NCBI GenBank assembly: GCA_900473685.1
Contig: UCNE01000009.1
Span: 186,001-250,000, forward strand
Source of the DNA: Hyphomicrobiales bacterium
Lineage (GTDB): Bacteria > Pseudomonadota > Alphaproteobacteria > Rhizobiales > Rhizobiaceae
Reading direction: 5' to 3'
Length of the DNA: 64,000 nucleotides
In this document: positions 8,823 to 17,926 of the stretch, piece after piece
How positions within the stretch are numbered: the stretch's first letter is position 1
How the letters are laid out: each line of letters begins with the position of its first letter
Notes under the pieces: model-generated
The model's database searches: none
The model's input: the letters and a program-made list of their open reading frames with translations, nothing else
Told to the model about the DNA's origin: nothing
Program-made: the position numbers and the translations under genes

Positions 8823-9278
8823 ATGAGCGACGGGCAACGCGATTTCGATCTCGATCAATTCCTGCCGTTCCGGCTCAATCGCGCGGCGGAGTTCATCGCC
8901 TTGCGCTTTGCTGCCGCCTACAAGGCGGAATACGGGCTGACGCGGCCGGAATGGCGCACACTTGCGGCGTTGGGCAGCTCGGGCCGGATGACGGCGACCG
9001 AGGTCGGCGCCCATTCGACCATGCACAAGACCAAGGTCAGCCGTGCCGTGTTTGCGCTAGAGGAGCGCCGCTGGCTGAAGCGGACGCAGGACGAGGATGA
9101 CCGTCGCGCCGAACACCTTGAGCTGACAGCTGCCGGGGCGAAGGCCTACCGGGACCTGACGCGGCTGGCACGCGACTATTCGCTGGAATTGTCCGAATTG
9201 GTGGGGCAGGAGGGGTTGCAGGCGCTTTCGTCGGGGCTGACCGCCGTTGAAAAGGCGATAGCGAAACGGCCGCGTTAG
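8823..9278 (+). CDS. MarR-family regulator of the homogentisate operon
   Basis: 151-residue MarR winged-helix regulator. The HTH is in the segment WRTLAALGSSGRMTATEVGAHSTMHKTKVSRAVFALEER and the wing carries DEDDRRAEHLELTAAG, the usual D-x-R motif. The start at 8823 is used because AAGGAC precedes it and an upstream ATG at 8778 lies inside the operator palindrome. Divergence from hmgA and the shared operator argue for control of hmgA-fahA-maiA and of itself, as in known HmgR systems; the ligand is likely homogentisate, by inference. Confidence 0.88.
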   Translation: MSDGQRDFDLDQFLPFRLNRAAEFIALRFAAAYKAEYGLTRPEWRTLAALGSSGRMTATEVGAHSTMHKTKVSRAVFALEERRWLKRTQDEDDRRAEHLELTAAGAKAYRDLTRLARDYSLELSELVGQEGLQALSSGLTAVEKAIAKRPR

Positions 9279-9754
9279 GACCTGCCGCGCTGGCGCACCG
9301 GCAGCCCCTCAAAGTCCTTCAGGGTGGCGAGGACGATCGATGTCTTGACGTGCTGCACGCTGTCGTGCGGCAGAAGCACGTCGTTGACGAAATGGGCAAG
9401 CCCGGCAAGGTCCGGCGTGACGACCTTCAGGTGATAATCCATCTCGCCGGTCAGCGCGTAGCATTCCAGCACTTCCGGCAGGTCGGCAATCAGTGCGGCA
9501 AAACGCTTGGCATTGTCGCGATTGTGGGTGGCGAGCGTCACGGCGATGACGATCAGCAGGTCAAGCCCCAGCCGGCCGCGATCGAGCACGGCGCGGTAGG
9601 TCTGGATAAAGCCTTCCGTCTCCAGCCTTGCCCGCCGCCTCGAACATTGCGACGGCGACAGGGCGATCCGTTCCGACAGTTCGTTGTTGGTCAGGCGGCC
9701 ATCGCCCTGCAATTCGGAGAGGATCTTGAGGTCATATCCGTCCAGCTGTTCCAT
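9275..9754 (-). CDS. Lrp/AsnC-family regulator
   Basis: 159-residue feast/famine regulator. The N-terminal HTH is LDGYDLKILSELQGDGRLTNNELSERIALSPSQCSRRRARLE, followed by an effector-binding RAM domain (about residues 65-150). The start at 9754 gives the normal family length; upstream in-frame codons overlap the hppD leader. It overlaps the convergent MarR gene by four bases and diverges from hppD across 129 bases, so hppD is its likely target and an aromatic amino acid its likely ligand. Confidence 0.88.
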   Translation of the reverse strand: MEQLDGYDLKILSELQGDGRLTNNELSERIALSPSQCSRRRARLETEGFIQTYRAVLDRGRLGLDLLIVIAVTLATHNRDNAKRFAALIADLPEVLECYALTGEMDYHLKVVTPDLAGLAHFVNDVLLPHDSVQHVKTSIVLATLKDFEGLPVRQRGRS

Positions 9755-9883
9755 CCGTGCGCCAATCCTTAAAATTTCGCATGATCCGTGCGCAGACTTC
9801 GCCATGCGGCGCAAGAATGCAAGCACAATGCACGGGATTTCCGTCATCATGGCCCCAAATCGAGACGTTCAGAGGAGAGAACG

Positions 9884-10999
9884 ATGGGCCCCTTCCCGCA
9901 TGATACCGCGCCGACCGGCATTACCATTGAAAACCCGGCCGGGACCGATGGTTTCGAGTTCGTCGAATTCGCCCATCCCGAGCCGGAAAAACTGCGCGAA
10001 CTCTTCACCCGCATGGGTTATTCCTGCGTTGCCAAGCATCGCACCAAGGATATCAGCGTCTGGCGCCAGGGCGATATCAATTATATTCTGAATGCCGAGC
10101 CCGGCAGCCACGCCATGCGTTTCGTCGAGGATCACGGTCCCTGTGCGCCGTCCATGGCCTGGCGTGTCTCTGACGCGAAGCACGCGTTCGATCACGCCGT
10201 CTCCAAAGGTGCCACACCGTACGAAGGTAATGACAAGGCGCTGGATGTGCCGGCTATCGTCGGCATCGGCGGCTCGCTGCTTTATTTCATCGAGACCTAT
10301 GGCAAGAAGGGTTCGCCCTATGAGGCCGAGTTCGAATGGCTCGGCGCGCGCGATCCGAAGCCGGAAGGCGTCGGCTTCTATTATCTCGATCACCTCACCC
10401 ATAATGTCTATCGCGGCAACATGGATACGTGGTGGGATTTCTACCGCGAGCTGTTCGGCTTCAAGCAGATCCATTTCTTCAACATCGATGGCCGCATTAC
10501 CGGTCTGACGAGCCGGGCGATCACCTCGGCCTGCGGCAAGATCCGCATTCCGCTGAACGAGTCCAAGGACGATACCAGCCAGATCGAGGAATATCTGCGC
10601 AAGTATAAGGGCGAGGGCATCCAGCATATCGCCGTTGGAACCGATGGCATCTACGAGGCAACCGACAAGCTGGCCGCCAACGACCTGAAATTCATGCCGG
10701 GACCGCCGGAGACCTATTACGACCTGTCGCATGCCCGCGTGAACGGCCATGACGAGCCGATCGAAAAAATGGAGAAGCACGGCATCCTGATCGATGGTGA
10801 AGGGGTCGTCGATGGTGGCATGACCCGTATCCTGCTACAGATCTTCTCGAAAACCGTGATTGGGCCGATCTTCTTCGAGTTCATCCAGCGCAAGGGTGAC
10901 GAAGGCTTTGGCGAGGGTAATTTCCGCGCCCTGTTCGAATCGATCGAGGCCGACCAGATCCGTCGCGGTGTGCTGAAACCGGCAGCCGCCGCCGAGTAA
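9884..10999 (+). CDS. hppD: 4-hydroxyphenylpyruvate dioxygenase
   Basis: 371-residue Fe(II) dioxygenase making homogentisate from 4-hydroxyphenylpyruvate, the entry into the hmgA pathway. Two vicinal-oxygen-chelate domains are present. The iron ligands are recognisable in the C-terminal half: LDHLTHNVYRG (His), GIQHIAVGT (His) and FFEFIQRKGDEGFGEGNF (Glu). The start at 9884 has an AGAGGAG site; an earlier in-frame codon at 9788 has none. Single gene with its own terminator at 11020. Confidence 0.95.
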   Translation: MGPFPHDTAPTGITIENPAGTDGFEFVEFAHPEPEKLRELFTRMGYSCVAKHRTKDISVWRQGDINYILNAEPGSHAMRFVEDHGPCAPSMAWRVSDAKHAFDHAVSKGATPYEGNDKALDVPAIVGIGGSLLYFIETYGKKGSPYEAEFEWLGARDPKPEGVGFYYLDHLTHNVYRGNMDTWWDFYRELFGFKQIHFFNIDGRITGLTSRAITSACGKIRIPLNESKDDTSQIEEYLRKYKGEGIQHIAVGTDGIYEATDKLAANDLKFMPGPPETYYDLSHARVNGHDEPIEKMEKHGILIDGEGVVDGGMTRILLQIFSKTVIGPIFFEFIQRKGDEGFGEGNFRALFESIEADQIRRGVLKPAAAAE

Positions 11000-11019
11000 G
11001 CGCGCGCTTTCCCATCAAG

Positions 11020-11052
11020 GCCCCATCGGTTGCGACCCGGTGGGGCTTTTTT
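11020..11052 (+). terminator. rho-independent terminator after hppD
   Basis: Stem GCCCCATCGG (11020-11029) against CCGGTGGGGC (11037-11046) with one G-T pair, followed by TTTTTT. It starts 20 bases after the hppD stop. Confidence 0.88.
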
Positions 11053-11235
11053 CGTTTTTGTCGGAGCAGAGTGATGCCGGTTGCAGATTTCACTGCTGTT
11101 TCGTCTTGAGGCAAGTGGAAAGATTTCATTAAGCATAGATACTGCCCGCCGGGGGGAAGTCTCACAATCCGCATTATTCTGGCGTGGTGAACGCTATGGC
11201 TGGTGGCATGAATGCGGTGATACGGAATCTGTGCA

Positions 11236-12144
11236 ATGGATGACATAGCGGCGAGACTGGCGTCATTGCGGGATGATACGGCGGTCTTCATCGGGCTTTA
11301 CGATCAACAGGATCGTTTGCGTTACGCTAACCGCGCTTTTCGCTCGGCTTTTGCGCTGGATGAAACGGAAACGCCGCTCTGGCCGGATCTGATGCGGCGC
11401 AACCATGCGCTGGGGCGCGGGACTGTCATCAGTATGCCGGATTTTGAGGCCTGGGTCGTCTCCGCGCAGTCGCGGCGCGGCAAGGTGCCGTTCAGGGCGT
11501 TCGAGACAGATCTGGTCGATGGCCGCTGGCTGTGGATGACGGAAACCGTCGATCGCAGCGGCTGGATGCTCTGCATCGCCAATGACATCACCCATCTGCG
11601 AGCCGACGAACGCGCGCTGCGGCAGGATCGGGATTTCGCGTTGAAGGCGTCGCAGACCGACGAACTGACGGGCATCTCCAACCGCCGCTACATGATGGCT
11701 CAGCTTGAGGCGATGATCCGCAGCCAGCCGGTGCGTGGGCCCGTCAGCGGCTGCATTTCCATCCTCGATATCGATTTCTTCAAGGGTATCAACGATCTCT
11801 ACGGCCACCAGACCGGCGACGAGATTCTCCTGGATTTCGCCCGCCGGGTCCACCCGATCGTCCGAAGGCATGATTGTTTCGGCCGCATTGGCGGCGAAGA
11901 ATTCATGCTGATCTTTCCGGAAACGACGCTGGCGGAAGGGGAGTGGATTATAGACCGGGTGCTGGAAACGGTGCGCACGGCTCGGCCGCTGCTATCGGTA
12001 CCGCTGTTCTCCTATACCTGTTCAGCCGGGATTGCCGCTTTGGAGCCGGGTGAGACGACAAGGGAAATCTATTCGCGTGCCGACGCCGCCCTTTACGACG
12101 CCAAGCACTCCGGCCGCGACCGGATGGCGGTCGGTGCGCGGTGA
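11236..12144 (+). CDS. PAS-GGDEF diguanylate cyclase
   Basis: 302-residue cytoplasmic diguanylate cyclase making cyclic di-GMP from two GTP. Residues about 10-125 form a PAS-like sensor (DTAVFIGLYDQQDRLRYANRAF, ending in ...CIANDITHLRADERAL). The catalytic GGEEF is at residues 219-223 and an RxxD product-inhibition site (RRHD) at 210-213, five residues before it, so the enzyme looks active and feedback-inhibited. No membrane segment or receiver domain is seen. It is monocistronic; the input signal is unknown. Confidence 0.92.
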   Translation: MDDIAARLASLRDDTAVFIGLYDQQDRLRYANRAFRSAFALDETETPLWPDLMRRNHALGRGTVISMPDFEAWVVSAQSRRGKVPFRAFETDLVDGRWLWMTETVDRSGWMLCIANDITHLRADERALRQDRDFALKASQTDELTGISNRRYMMAQLEAMIRSQPVRGPVSGCISILDIDFFKGINDLYGHQTGDEILLDFARRVHPIVRRHDCFGRIGGEEFMLIFPETTLAEGEWIIDRVLETVRTARPLLSVPLFSYTCSAGIAALEPGETTREIYSRADAALYDAKHSGRDRMAVGAR

Positions 12145-12150
12145 ATATGG

Positions 12151-12780
12151 TCAGCGCTGCGGCAGGAGCTCTGCACGGATCAGCCCGCGCAGCGAGTTGC
12201 CCACATAGAGCGTGCCGGTTTGCAGGTCAGCCAAAGTCAGGCGCTGGATGCGGGCGCGGCGCGCGCAGATAAGCTCGGTACGCAGCACGCCCGCCAGCAG
12301 GCCGCAGGAGATTGGCGGTGTTTTCAGGATGCCGGAGCCGTCATCGAGAAAGATCGAGGTGATCGTACCCTCGCAGGGCTCGCCCTTTTCATTGAGCAGC
12401 AGCACCTCGTCCGCCTCCGCTGCCGGATATTCGGCGCGTGCAGCTTCGTAGAGATCGCGACGGGTAGTCTTGTGCCGCAGCAGTTTGTTGGCGGAATCGA
12501 GATGGGCCTTGGCAATTGCAACGGTCCAAACGGCATTCGGCGGCAACGGGACGAACGGCGCGGTGGCGATGGCGATCTCGCCGACGGACGAAAGCGTCAG
12601 GCGGACGCGGAGGGGCAGGTTTTCGCCCTGTACGTCGGCCAGCTTCTCTGCAGCCTTGTCTGCCCCTACAAATCCAAGCCGTCCCGCCGAGCGCTTCAGC
12701 CGGGCGAGGTGCAGCCGCAGACGGACGATGCCGGTGCCGGGCTCCCATCGCATGGTTTCGATCAGCGAGAAATCGCTCAT
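12151..12780 (-). CDS. pabC: class IV aminotransferase, 4-amino-4-deoxychorismate lyase-like
   Basis: 209-residue fold-type IV PLP enzyme. The likely PLP lysine is in LLRHKTTRRDLYE, and the family block ADEVLLLNEKGEPCEGTITSIFL follows, then GLLAGVLRTEL. The neighbour overlapping by four bases is aminodeoxychorismate synthase component I, so the role is most likely cleavage of aminodeoxychorismate to 4-aminobenzoate and pyruvate for folate synthesis. It is shorter than the E. coli PabC (about 270 residues), so the symbol is an inference from context. Confidence 0.82.
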   Translation of the reverse strand: MSDFSLIETMRWEPGTGIVRLRLHLARLKRSAGRLGFVGADKAAEKLADVQGENLPLRVRLTLSSVGEIAIATAPFVPLPPNAVWTVAIAKAHLDSANKLLRHKTTRRDLYEAARAEYPAAEADEVLLLNEKGEPCEGTITSIFLDDGSGILKTPPISCGLLAGVLRTELICARRARIQRLTLADLQTGTLYVGNSLRGLIRAELLPQR

Positions 12781-13934
12781 CGGTCAATCCAGGCGTCGCC
12801 GACGGCAAAGCGGGCCTTCAGCAGGCATTCGTCATATTCGGATTCAGCAGTTGAATCAAAGACGATGCCACCGCCGACATTGAAGATGGCTTCGCCGTCC
12901 GGAAACAGCGACAGCGTGCGGATGGCGACGTTGAAACGCATTGTCCCATCCGGCGCAATGAAACCGATCGAGCCGCAATAGGCGTCGCGTGGTCCGTCTT
13001 CCAGATCGTGCAGGATTTCCATCGCCCGCATTTTTGGCGCGCCGGTCACCGAGCCGCAGGGGAAAAGTGCTTCGAAAATCTGGGTGATGCCGATGTCCGG
13101 CAGCAATTTCGCCCGCACATGGCTGACCATTTGGTGCACGGTCGGATAGGTCTCGATATCGAACAGTTTTGGCACGTCGAGGGTGCCGACCTCGGTGATG
13201 CGGGAAATGTCGTTGCGCAAGAGGTCGACGATCATGCGGTTTTCGGCCTGGGATTTTGGGTCCTCGCGCATTTCGCGGATGAGCGCCTGATCTTCTGCAG
13301 GCGTTGCCCCGCGCCGGGCCGTGCCCTTCATCGGATGCGTCTCGATCCAGCCGTCCTTGTCGATCCGGAAGAACAGTTCGGGCGAGCGCGACAGAAGCGT
13401 GGGGCCATCCAGCGAAACCAGCGCGCCGTATTTCACCGGCTGCCGCTCGATCAGCGACCAGAAGGCAGCCAGTGGATCGCCATTCCAGCGGGCATTGATC
13501 CGCATGGTCAGGTTGGCCTGATAACAATCGCCCTGGCGCAGATGCTGGTGCAGCCGGTCGAAGCGCTGTTTGTAGGTCTCGAAATTCCAGCTGGCGCGCG
13601 GCTCGGTGATGAACGGCTCGTTCTCGACGCGGCGTTTCGGCTCTGCAAGTGTATGCCGTTCGGCGGGACCGTCGAACACGCCGAACGACATCAGCGGCGT
13701 GTGGCGATTTTCTTCGGCGAAGGGGGCGAGCTTCTGTTCGAACAGGTGGCCCGCTTCATAACTCATGAAACCGGCCAGCCATTTGCCGGCCTTGTGGGCG
13801 GCTTCCATGTCCTTCAGGCCGCGCCAGAACTCGGTCTTCGTATGGGCGGTGATCACGCGCGACGGTTCGGCAAAGACGGTGGTTCTGTCTTCGCTGTCAT
13901 CCCGGAAAAGGACATAGGGGCCGGTGCCGGTCAT
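12777..13934 (-). CDS. pabB: aminodeoxychorismate synthase component I
   Basis: 385-residue chorismate-utilising enzyme that aminates chorismate to 4-amino-4-deoxychorismate. The segment PMKGTARRG carries the lysine that separates PabB from TrpE (which has Ala there). Other family blocks are NRMIVDLLRNDISRI and CGSVTGAPKMRAMEIL. It lacks most of the long N-terminal region of E. coli PabB, as is common for stand-alone alphaproteobacterial forms. ATG at 13934 is preferred; a GTG at 13943 is possible. It overlaps the downstream pabC-like gene by four bases. Confidence 0.9.
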   Translation of the reverse strand: MTGTGPYVLFRDDSEDRTTVFAEPSRVITAHTKTEFWRGLKDMEAAHKAGKWLAGFMSYEAGHLFEQKLAPFAEENRHTPLMSFGVFDGPAERHTLAEPKRRVENEPFITEPRASWNFETYKQRFDRLHQHLRQGDCYQANLTMRINARWNGDPLAAFWSLIERQPVKYGALVSLDGPTLLSRSPELFFRIDKDGWIETHPMKGTARRGATPAEDQALIREMREDPKSQAENRMIVDLLRNDISRITEVGTLDVPKLFDIETYPTVHQMVSHVRAKLLPDIGITQIFEALFPCGSVTGAPKMRAMEILHDLEDGPRDAYCGSIGFIAPDGTMRFNVAIRTLSLFPDGEAIFNVGGGIVFDSTAESEYDECLLKARFAVGDAWIDR

Positions 13935-13951
13935 GCTGCTCACGCTTGTGT

Positions 13952-13985
13952 CGGCGTGGATCCTCGGGTCAAGCCCGAGGATGAC
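13952..13985 (+). repeat. 34-base intergenic repeat, copy 1
   Basis: A unit built around CCTCGGGTCAAGCCCGAGG, itself a hairpin. The reverse complement matches copy 2 (14048-14081) at 33 of 34 bases. This 'GGATCCTCGGGTCAAGCCCGAGGATGAC' class of unit is scattered in many alphaproteobacterial genomes. Confidence 0.8.
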
Positions 13986-14047
13986 AGAGAATGAGGGTGT
14001 CTATGGAGTTCTGGCAACATGGTGCCAACCAGCCAAGCGCACGGAAC

Positions 14048-14081
14048 GTCATCCTCGGGCTTGACCCGAGAATCCACGCCG
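14048..14081 (-). repeat. 34-base intergenic repeat, copy 2 (inverted)
   Basis: Inverted copy of the unit at 13952-13985, separated from it by 62 bases, with one G-to-A change in the hairpin. Together they can form a long cruciform between the convergent ends of no genes; both flanking genes (pabB upstream, pepF downstream end) lie on the minus strand. Confidence 0.8.
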
Positions 14082-14124
14082 GCATCCGCAAAGCACCCTG
14101 TCATCGTCAATTCCTGCTCAAGGA

Positions 14125-15987
14125 TTATACCTGCCTATCAAGCGCCTCAAGCTCTCCGATCAGCCCTTCCAGCATCGACAGGCCCTGTGCCCAGAACGAC
14201 GGATCGGTGGCGTCGAGGCCGAAGGGGGCGAGCAGTTCGGAGTGATGCTTGGTGCCGCCGGCCTTCAGGAGTTCGAAATACTTCTGCTGGAAGCCGGTTT
14301 CGGCCTTCTGGTAGACCGCGTAGAGCGAGTTCACCAGGCAATCGCCGAAGGCATAGGCGTAGACGTAGAACGGCGAATGGATGAAGTGGGGGATATAGGC
14401 CCAATAGGTCTCGTAGCCTTCCGAAATCCGGATGGCTGGCCCGAGGCTTTCCTCCTGTACTGACAGCCAGAGCTGGCCGATATCGTCGGCGGTCAGTTCG
14501 CCATTCTTGCGGGCGGTGTGAACCTTCCGTTCGAATTCATAAAAGGCGATCTGGCGCACGACCGTGTTGATCATGTCCTCGACCTTTTGGGCGAGCATGG
14601 CCTTGCGTTCGCGCTTGTCTTTGGTCTTGTCCAGAAGGGCGCGGAAAGTCAGCATTTCGCCGAAGACGGATGCGGTTTCGGCGAGCGTCAGCGGCGTTGA
14701 TGCCATCAGCGCGCCCTGGCCGCCGGCCAGAACCTGATGCACGCCATGGCCAAGCTCGTGGGCGAGCGTCATCACGTCGCGCGGCTTGCCCATATAGTTG
14801 ACCAGCACATAGGGATGCGCCGAAGGCACAGTCGGATGCGCAAACGCGCCCGGCGCCTTGCCCGGGCGAACCGGCGCATCGATCCAGCCGCCGTCGAAGA
14901 AGCGGCGGGCGATATCGGCCATTTCCGGCTCGAAACCGGCATAGGCCGACAGCACGGTTTCCTTGGCTTCGCTCCAGGGAATCAATGTCGTTGGGCTTTC
15001 CGGCAGCGGCGCGTTGCGGTCCCAGAATTCCATCTGCTCCATGCCGAGCCATTTTGCCTTCATCGCATAATATCGGTGCGACAGACGCGGATAGGCATCC
15101 TGCACGGCGGCGGCGAGCGCATCGACCACGTCGCGTTCGACCCGGTTTGCCAGGTGGCGGCTGTCGGCAATATCGGTAAAGCCGCGCCAGCGGTCGGAGA
15201 TTTCCTTGTCCTTGGCGAGCGTATTGGTGATCAGCGTGAAGGTGCGGATATTATCCTTGAAGGTTTTCGTCAGCGCCTGTGCCGCCTTCTTGCGGATGGC
15301 CGGATCGGCTTCCTGCAACATGCTGAGCGTCACTTCGAGCGGCAATGTCTCGCCATCGACCTCGAAGGTCAGCGATGCCATGGTTTCGTCGAACAGGCGG
15401 TTGAAGGCGCTGGCGCCGGTCATCGATTTTTCGAGGAAGAGCTGCTCGATCTTGTCGTCGAGCTGATAAGGCTTGTCCATGCGCAGATCGACGATCCACG
15501 GCTTGTAATGGGCTGCGAGCGCATCGTTTTCGAGCGCTGCATCAATGACGGCGTCGTCGATCCGGTTCAGTTCCAGCGCGAAGAACAAGAGATGGCTTGC
15601 CATGTCGGTAAGCTTGGCCTGGGCATCGCCATAGAGCTTGCCATTGGCCGGATTGGACGTGTCGGAGAAATAGGTAAGTCCGGCAAAGGAGCCGATCTTG
15701 CCCATCAGATCTTCCAGCACTTCATATTCCTGCACGGCAGCGCCGATGCCGCCGTCACCGGAAAGCGTTGCGGCATTCGCCAGCTTGCCCTTCCATTTGG
15801 TCTCGAATGCCTTGGACAACGTGTCGGCCTTTTCGAGATCGCCAAGATATTCGGCCGACGTTGCCGAGGGGTAGAGATCTTCCAGCTTCCACGATGGCAG
15901 ATCGCCAAGTTCGGCTGCATTTCCGCCACCGGCCGAGGCGGCGAGAGCGGTGCGCGACGATGTGTGGAGGCCTGGAAAATGATGCAT
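14125..15987 (-). CDS. pepF: M3-family oligoendopeptidase F
   Basis: 620-residue cytoplasmic zinc peptidase that degrades short oligopeptides. The zinc site HELGHGVHQ (HExxH) is present, with the third ligand expected in the downstream LAETASVFGEML segment. The N-terminal oligoendopeptidase region (DLPSWKLEDLYPS) and the C-terminal GGTKHHSELLAPFGLD block fit the PepF/M3 subfamily, and length is normal. The start at 15987 has only a weak GAGTGA site. It diverges from the sigma-54 response regulator across about 200 bases. Confidence 0.93.
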   Translation of the reverse strand: MHHFPGLHTSSRTALAASAGGGNAAELGDLPSWKLEDLYPSATSAEYLGDLEKADTLSKAFETKWKGKLANAATLSGDGGIGAAVQEYEVLEDLMGKIGSFAGLTYFSDTSNPANGKLYGDAQAKLTDMASHLLFFALELNRIDDAVIDAALENDALAAHYKPWIVDLRMDKPYQLDDKIEQLFLEKSMTGASAFNRLFDETMASLTFEVDGETLPLEVTLSMLQEADPAIRKKAAQALTKTFKDNIRTFTLITNTLAKDKEISDRWRGFTDIADSRHLANRVERDVVDALAAAVQDAYPRLSHRYYAMKAKWLGMEQMEFWDRNAPLPESPTTLIPWSEAKETVLSAYAGFEPEMADIARRFFDGGWIDAPVRPGKAPGAFAHPTVPSAHPYVLVNYMGKPRDVMTLAHELGHGVHQVLAGGQGALMASTPLTLAETASVFGEMLTFRALLDKTKDKRERKAMLAQKVEDMINTVVRQIAFYEFERKVHTARKNGELTADDIGQLWLSVQEESLGPAIRISEGYETYWAYIPHFIHSPFYVYAYAFGDCLVNSLYAVYQKAETGFQQKYFELLKAGGTKHHSELLAPFGLDATDPSFWAQGLSMLEGLIGELEALDRQV

Positions 15988-16191
15988 GGACGGTCACTCT
16001 TTTTGTCGATGCCGGCCCGGATTCGGGCGGCGAAGCAGAGGGCGGATATGGGGCCATGACCTAACGTCGGCAATGGATAAAATGCAAGCATTTCTCAAAA
16101 GAGGATTTTCAGGCCTTTCTGACAGGAATGCTTCTCACGATACGGCACATGATGTGGCGATCGGGTTCTACGCGGAAAGCAGGAGGCCTTC

Positions 16192-17742
16192 ATGACATCC
16201 CAAATTCTCGTCATCGATGACGATCCGGTTCAGCGCCGGCTGCTGACGAACATGATCGAACGTCTCGGTCATATCGCCCATCTCGCCGACAACGGCCGCA
16301 GCGGTCTTGAACTGCTGGAGCGCAAGCGCGGGCTGATCAGCGTCATCCTTCTCGATCTGATGATGCCGGAAATGAACGGCCACGGTTTTCTCGAAGCGAT
16401 CGCCGAGCGCGGCATCGATACGCCCGTCATCGTGCAGACTGGGCAGGGCGGCATCGAGACGGTGGTTCTGGCCATGCAGGCCGGTGCCTTCGATTTCGTC
16501 GTCAAGCCGGTGTCGCCGGAGCGCCTCTCGGTTGCCATTGCCAACGCGCTGAAGATGGACCATCGCGAAGGCAAGAGCGGCCGCGCGCCAAAACGGTCGC
16601 GCAGCGGCACTGTCGGGTTCGACGATGTCGTCTCGGCAAGTCCGGCAATGATCCGGGTGCTGGATCTTGCCCGCCGCGCTGCGCAATCGAATATTCCGAT
16701 CGTGCTTGAAGGAGAATCCGGCGTCGGCAAGGAAATGGTCGCCCGGGCCATCCAGCATGCCAGCGAGCGGGCCAACAAGCCGTTCATCACGGTCAATTGC
16801 GGTGCTATTCCGCATAATCTGGTCGAGAGCATTCTCTTCGGCCATGAGAAGGGCGCCTTTACCGGCGCCACCGAAAAGCATATCGGCAAGTTTGCCGATG
16901 CCGACGGTGGCACGCTGTTCCTTGACGAGATTGGCGACCTACCGCTCGATGTTCAGGTCAAGCTGCTCCGGGCTGTCCAGCAAGGCGAGATCGAAACGAT
17001 CGGCGCCCGTCATCCGCAGAAGGTCAATGTCCGGCTGATTTCGGCCACCAACAAGGACCTGATCAACGAGGTGCGCGAAGGCCGCTTCCGCGAAGATCTC
17101 TATTACCGGCTGAACGTTTTCCCGATCGCCATGCCGGCGCTGCGCAAGCGAAAGGAAGATATTCCGGTTCTGGTGCGCACGTTCGTCGAGCGGTTCGCAG
17201 TGGAGCAGCGGCTGGCATCACCGCTGTCGGTATCGAGCGGAGCGATGGCGCTTCTCACGGCCTATGACTGGCCGGGCAATATCCGCCAGCTGGAAAACGC
17301 CATCTTCCGGGCCGTCGTTCTGGCCGAGGGCGCCGAGCTGACGGTGAAGGACTTTCCGCAGATCGCCACGCAGATCCCCGGCTATGTCGTCGCGGAGAAG
17401 TCGGGCTTTACCTGGGAGGAAACCGGGCCGGCAAAGGGAACGGTCAGTGAGGCAAATTATCTGCCGCCGGTCTATCCGCATTTTGGCGCCACCGAGAAGG
17501 CGGACTTGCGCAATGCAGCCCCGGATCAACATCCAGACAACGCCATTGCCAGCGTCGATGACGGCGGAAATGTCCGAAAACTGGCCGATGTGGAAGAAGA
17601 ACTGATTCGGTTTGCGCTGAAATTCTACCGTGGGCAGATGAGCCAGGTGGCCCGCAAACTTGGCATCGGCCGCTCGACATTGTACCGCAAACTCAAGGAC
17701 TACGGCATTAATCCGGACGATCCATTCAGCGAGGCCGCGTAA
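16192..17742 (+). CDS. NtrC-family sigma-54-dependent response regulator
   Basis: 516-residue three-domain activator. Receiver domain at about 1-120 with acidic pocket Asp9-Asp11, phospho-acceptor Asp55 (VILLDLMMP) and Lys105. AAA+ domain at about 145-380 with Walker A GESGVGKE (174-181), the sigma-54 contact loop GAFTGA (221-226) and Walker B TLFLDEIGD. Fis-type DNA-binding helix at the C-terminus (MSQVARKLGIGRSTLYRKLKDYG). AGGAGG precedes the start. No histidine kinase is adjacent, so it is an orphan regulator here; the targets are unknown. Confidence 0.93.
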   Translation: MTSQILVIDDDPVQRRLLTNMIERLGHIAHLADNGRSGLELLERKRGLISVILLDLMMPEMNGHGFLEAIAERGIDTPVIVQTGQGGIETVVLAMQAGAFDFVVKPVSPERLSVAIANALKMDHREGKSGRAPKRSRSGTVGFDDVVSASPAMIRVLDLARRAAQSNIPIVLEGESGVGKEMVARAIQHASERANKPFITVNCGAIPHNLVESILFGHEKGAFTGATEKHIGKFADADGGTLFLDEIGDLPLDVQVKLLRAVQQGEIETIGARHPQKVNVRLISATNKDLINEVREGRFREDLYYRLNVFPIAMPALRKRKEDIPVLVRTFVERFAVEQRLASPLSVSSGAMALLTAYDWPGNIRQLENAIFRAVVLAEGAELTVKDFPQIATQIPGYVVAEKSGFTWEETGPAKGTVSEANYLPPVYPHFGATEKADLRNAAPDQHPDNAIASVDDGGNVRKLADVEEELIRFALKFYRGQMSQVARKLGIGRSTLYRKLKDYGINPDDPFSEAA

Positions 17743-17926
17743 AACCAGGGATAACAACCCGTAACGATCCGTCGAATTTGGCTGTTGTCGTTTAGACCTT
17801 GTTAGTGAACCATTCACTATATTATAAGGATAACCGATGACTGTGGCATATTTGCCATGCTGTCACCGCAATTGACAGTCATCTGAGCAGCCACGGGACG
17901 CTTTGTCCGTCGGACGGGGATTGAGT

